This document shows positions 63,401-64,000 of a stretch of DNA of 64,000 bases, piece after piece; position 1 is the stretch's first letter, and the number at the start of each line of letters is the position of its first letter. Both the position numbers and the translations under genes were made by a program. This DNA comes from Aphelocoma coerulescens (taxonomy: Eukaryota; Chordata; Aves; Passeriformes; Corvidae). Location: assembly GCF_041296385.1 (NCBI RefSeq), contig NC_091017.1, forward strand, positions 46,870,214-46,934,213. Direction: 5' to 3'. The notes beneath the pieces are model-generated. The model made no database searches. It was not told the DNA's origin and saw only the letters and a program-made list of their open reading frames with translations.

Positions 63401-64000
63401 GGCAAGAGCCAGAGTGTGAGAGCTTGAACGGAATAAAACAGAATTGCAGTATTTTTCAGTAGTAAATTGTTTCATATTCCATGAGTGTCTGCTTTCTTTC
63501 AATAGTACTTTGCCTCTGGAGCTGACAGGAAGAGAGGGAGTGGTAGAACAGGAGGGAAAAGTAGGATGGGTCACTGCTATGGGGGGGTTGAGCGAGCGGC
63601 TGCATGGTTCTTAATTTCCAGCTGGGCTTAAAACCGGGACGGTCAAATTTCCATCCAGGCTTAGAACCACGCCCTTCCAGGTGGGCAGGCCTATAGAGCC
63701 TGGAGAATTTCTTTGGGCTTGCCATAGGTATTTGTATCTTCCCTTGTTGATCACACTCTTTTCTCTCTTTAGTCTAGTTTGACTGTAATAGTTAACCTTC
63801 CTAAGGCTTTCCTGGGGACCTATCATTCATGGAAGCACAGGATGTGTGTGGTGAAGGAAGAAGGTTGACAAGGCTGGCTCCATAAAATGGCCAAGTATGC
63901 TGTTTCTAGGGCCTGAAACAGTTCTCCCTGGTCTTGTCTGTGTCATAGCAGTGTATTTGGGGTATCATTCTCCACTGGTAACCACCGCACCTTTCTGATT
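57464..64000. other. Intergenic region, no gene seen
   Basis: AT-rich with T runs and short ORFs only. Minor items: a 15-bp tandem repeat of tgagatcacatg near 61959-61985, and a slightly GC-richer block at about 63580-63720. No CR1 or exon is recognised. Confidence 0.5.

Noticed and set aside
1..64000. CRISPR array, operon, phage or other prokaryotic system
   Set aside because: The window is vertebrate nuclear DNA with introns and LINEs; no regularly spaced repeats or prokaryotic gene organisation were seen.
1..64000. tRNA, rRNA or recognisable small RNA genes
   Set aside because: No A/B box pair with cloverleaf context, rRNA core sequence, or known microRNA hairpin was noticed by eye; a covariance search would be needed to exclude them.

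Overview
The window looks like avian nuclear DNA. It is AT-rich, has interrupted genes with GT-AG introns, carries three CR1 LINE fragments of the bird/reptile type (including a 3' end with the ATTCTATG tail), and its gene order matches the segment known in human as 4q35.1 (ANKRD37 - UFSP2 - CFAP96/C4orf47 - CCDC110 - PDLIM3). Most ORFs longer than 60 codons are chance. The real genes were found by assembling exons through splice sites and comparing the translations with family members I know.

Layout. 1-1536 (+): the 3' three exons of ANKRD37, an ankyrin-repeat protein, with its 3'UTR to about 2.05-2.11 kb. 2593-17204 (-): complete UFSP2, the UFM1-specific cysteine protease, in 12 coding exons totalling 481 codons; the catalytic Cys box and Asp-Pro-His box are intact. 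It is tail-to-tail with ANKRD37. About 16.85-17.5 kb: a CpG island that holds the UFSP2 start and would also have been the promoter of the divergent gene. 19098-21599 (+): decayed exons of CFAP96 (C4orf47), with in-frame stops, frameshifts and a lost donor. This looks like a unitary pseudogene. 21.6-33.1 kb: about 11 kb without a recognisable gene, where human carries CCDC110; it contains an isolated GC-rich patch and a diverged direct repeat. 33167-54555 (-): complete PDLIM3 (ALP), with an N-terminal PDZ exon pair, two alternative middle-exon sets that each encode a ZM motif (skeletal type: two exons; smooth-muscle type: one exon), and a C-terminal LIM domain. A TATA box, M-CAT site and CRE lie just upstream of its first exon. 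54.8-64 kb: no gene seen, presumably the intergenic space upstream of PDLIM3.

The genes are neighbours by ancestry rather than by pathway: UFSP2 removes UFM1 from ER and ribosome substrates, PDLIM3 scaffolds alpha-actinin at Z-discs, ANKRD37 is a small hypoxia-responsive ankyrin protein, and CFAP96 is a cilia/flagella protein. The most notable observation is the loss of CFAP96 beside an intact UFSP2, together with no visible CCDC110.
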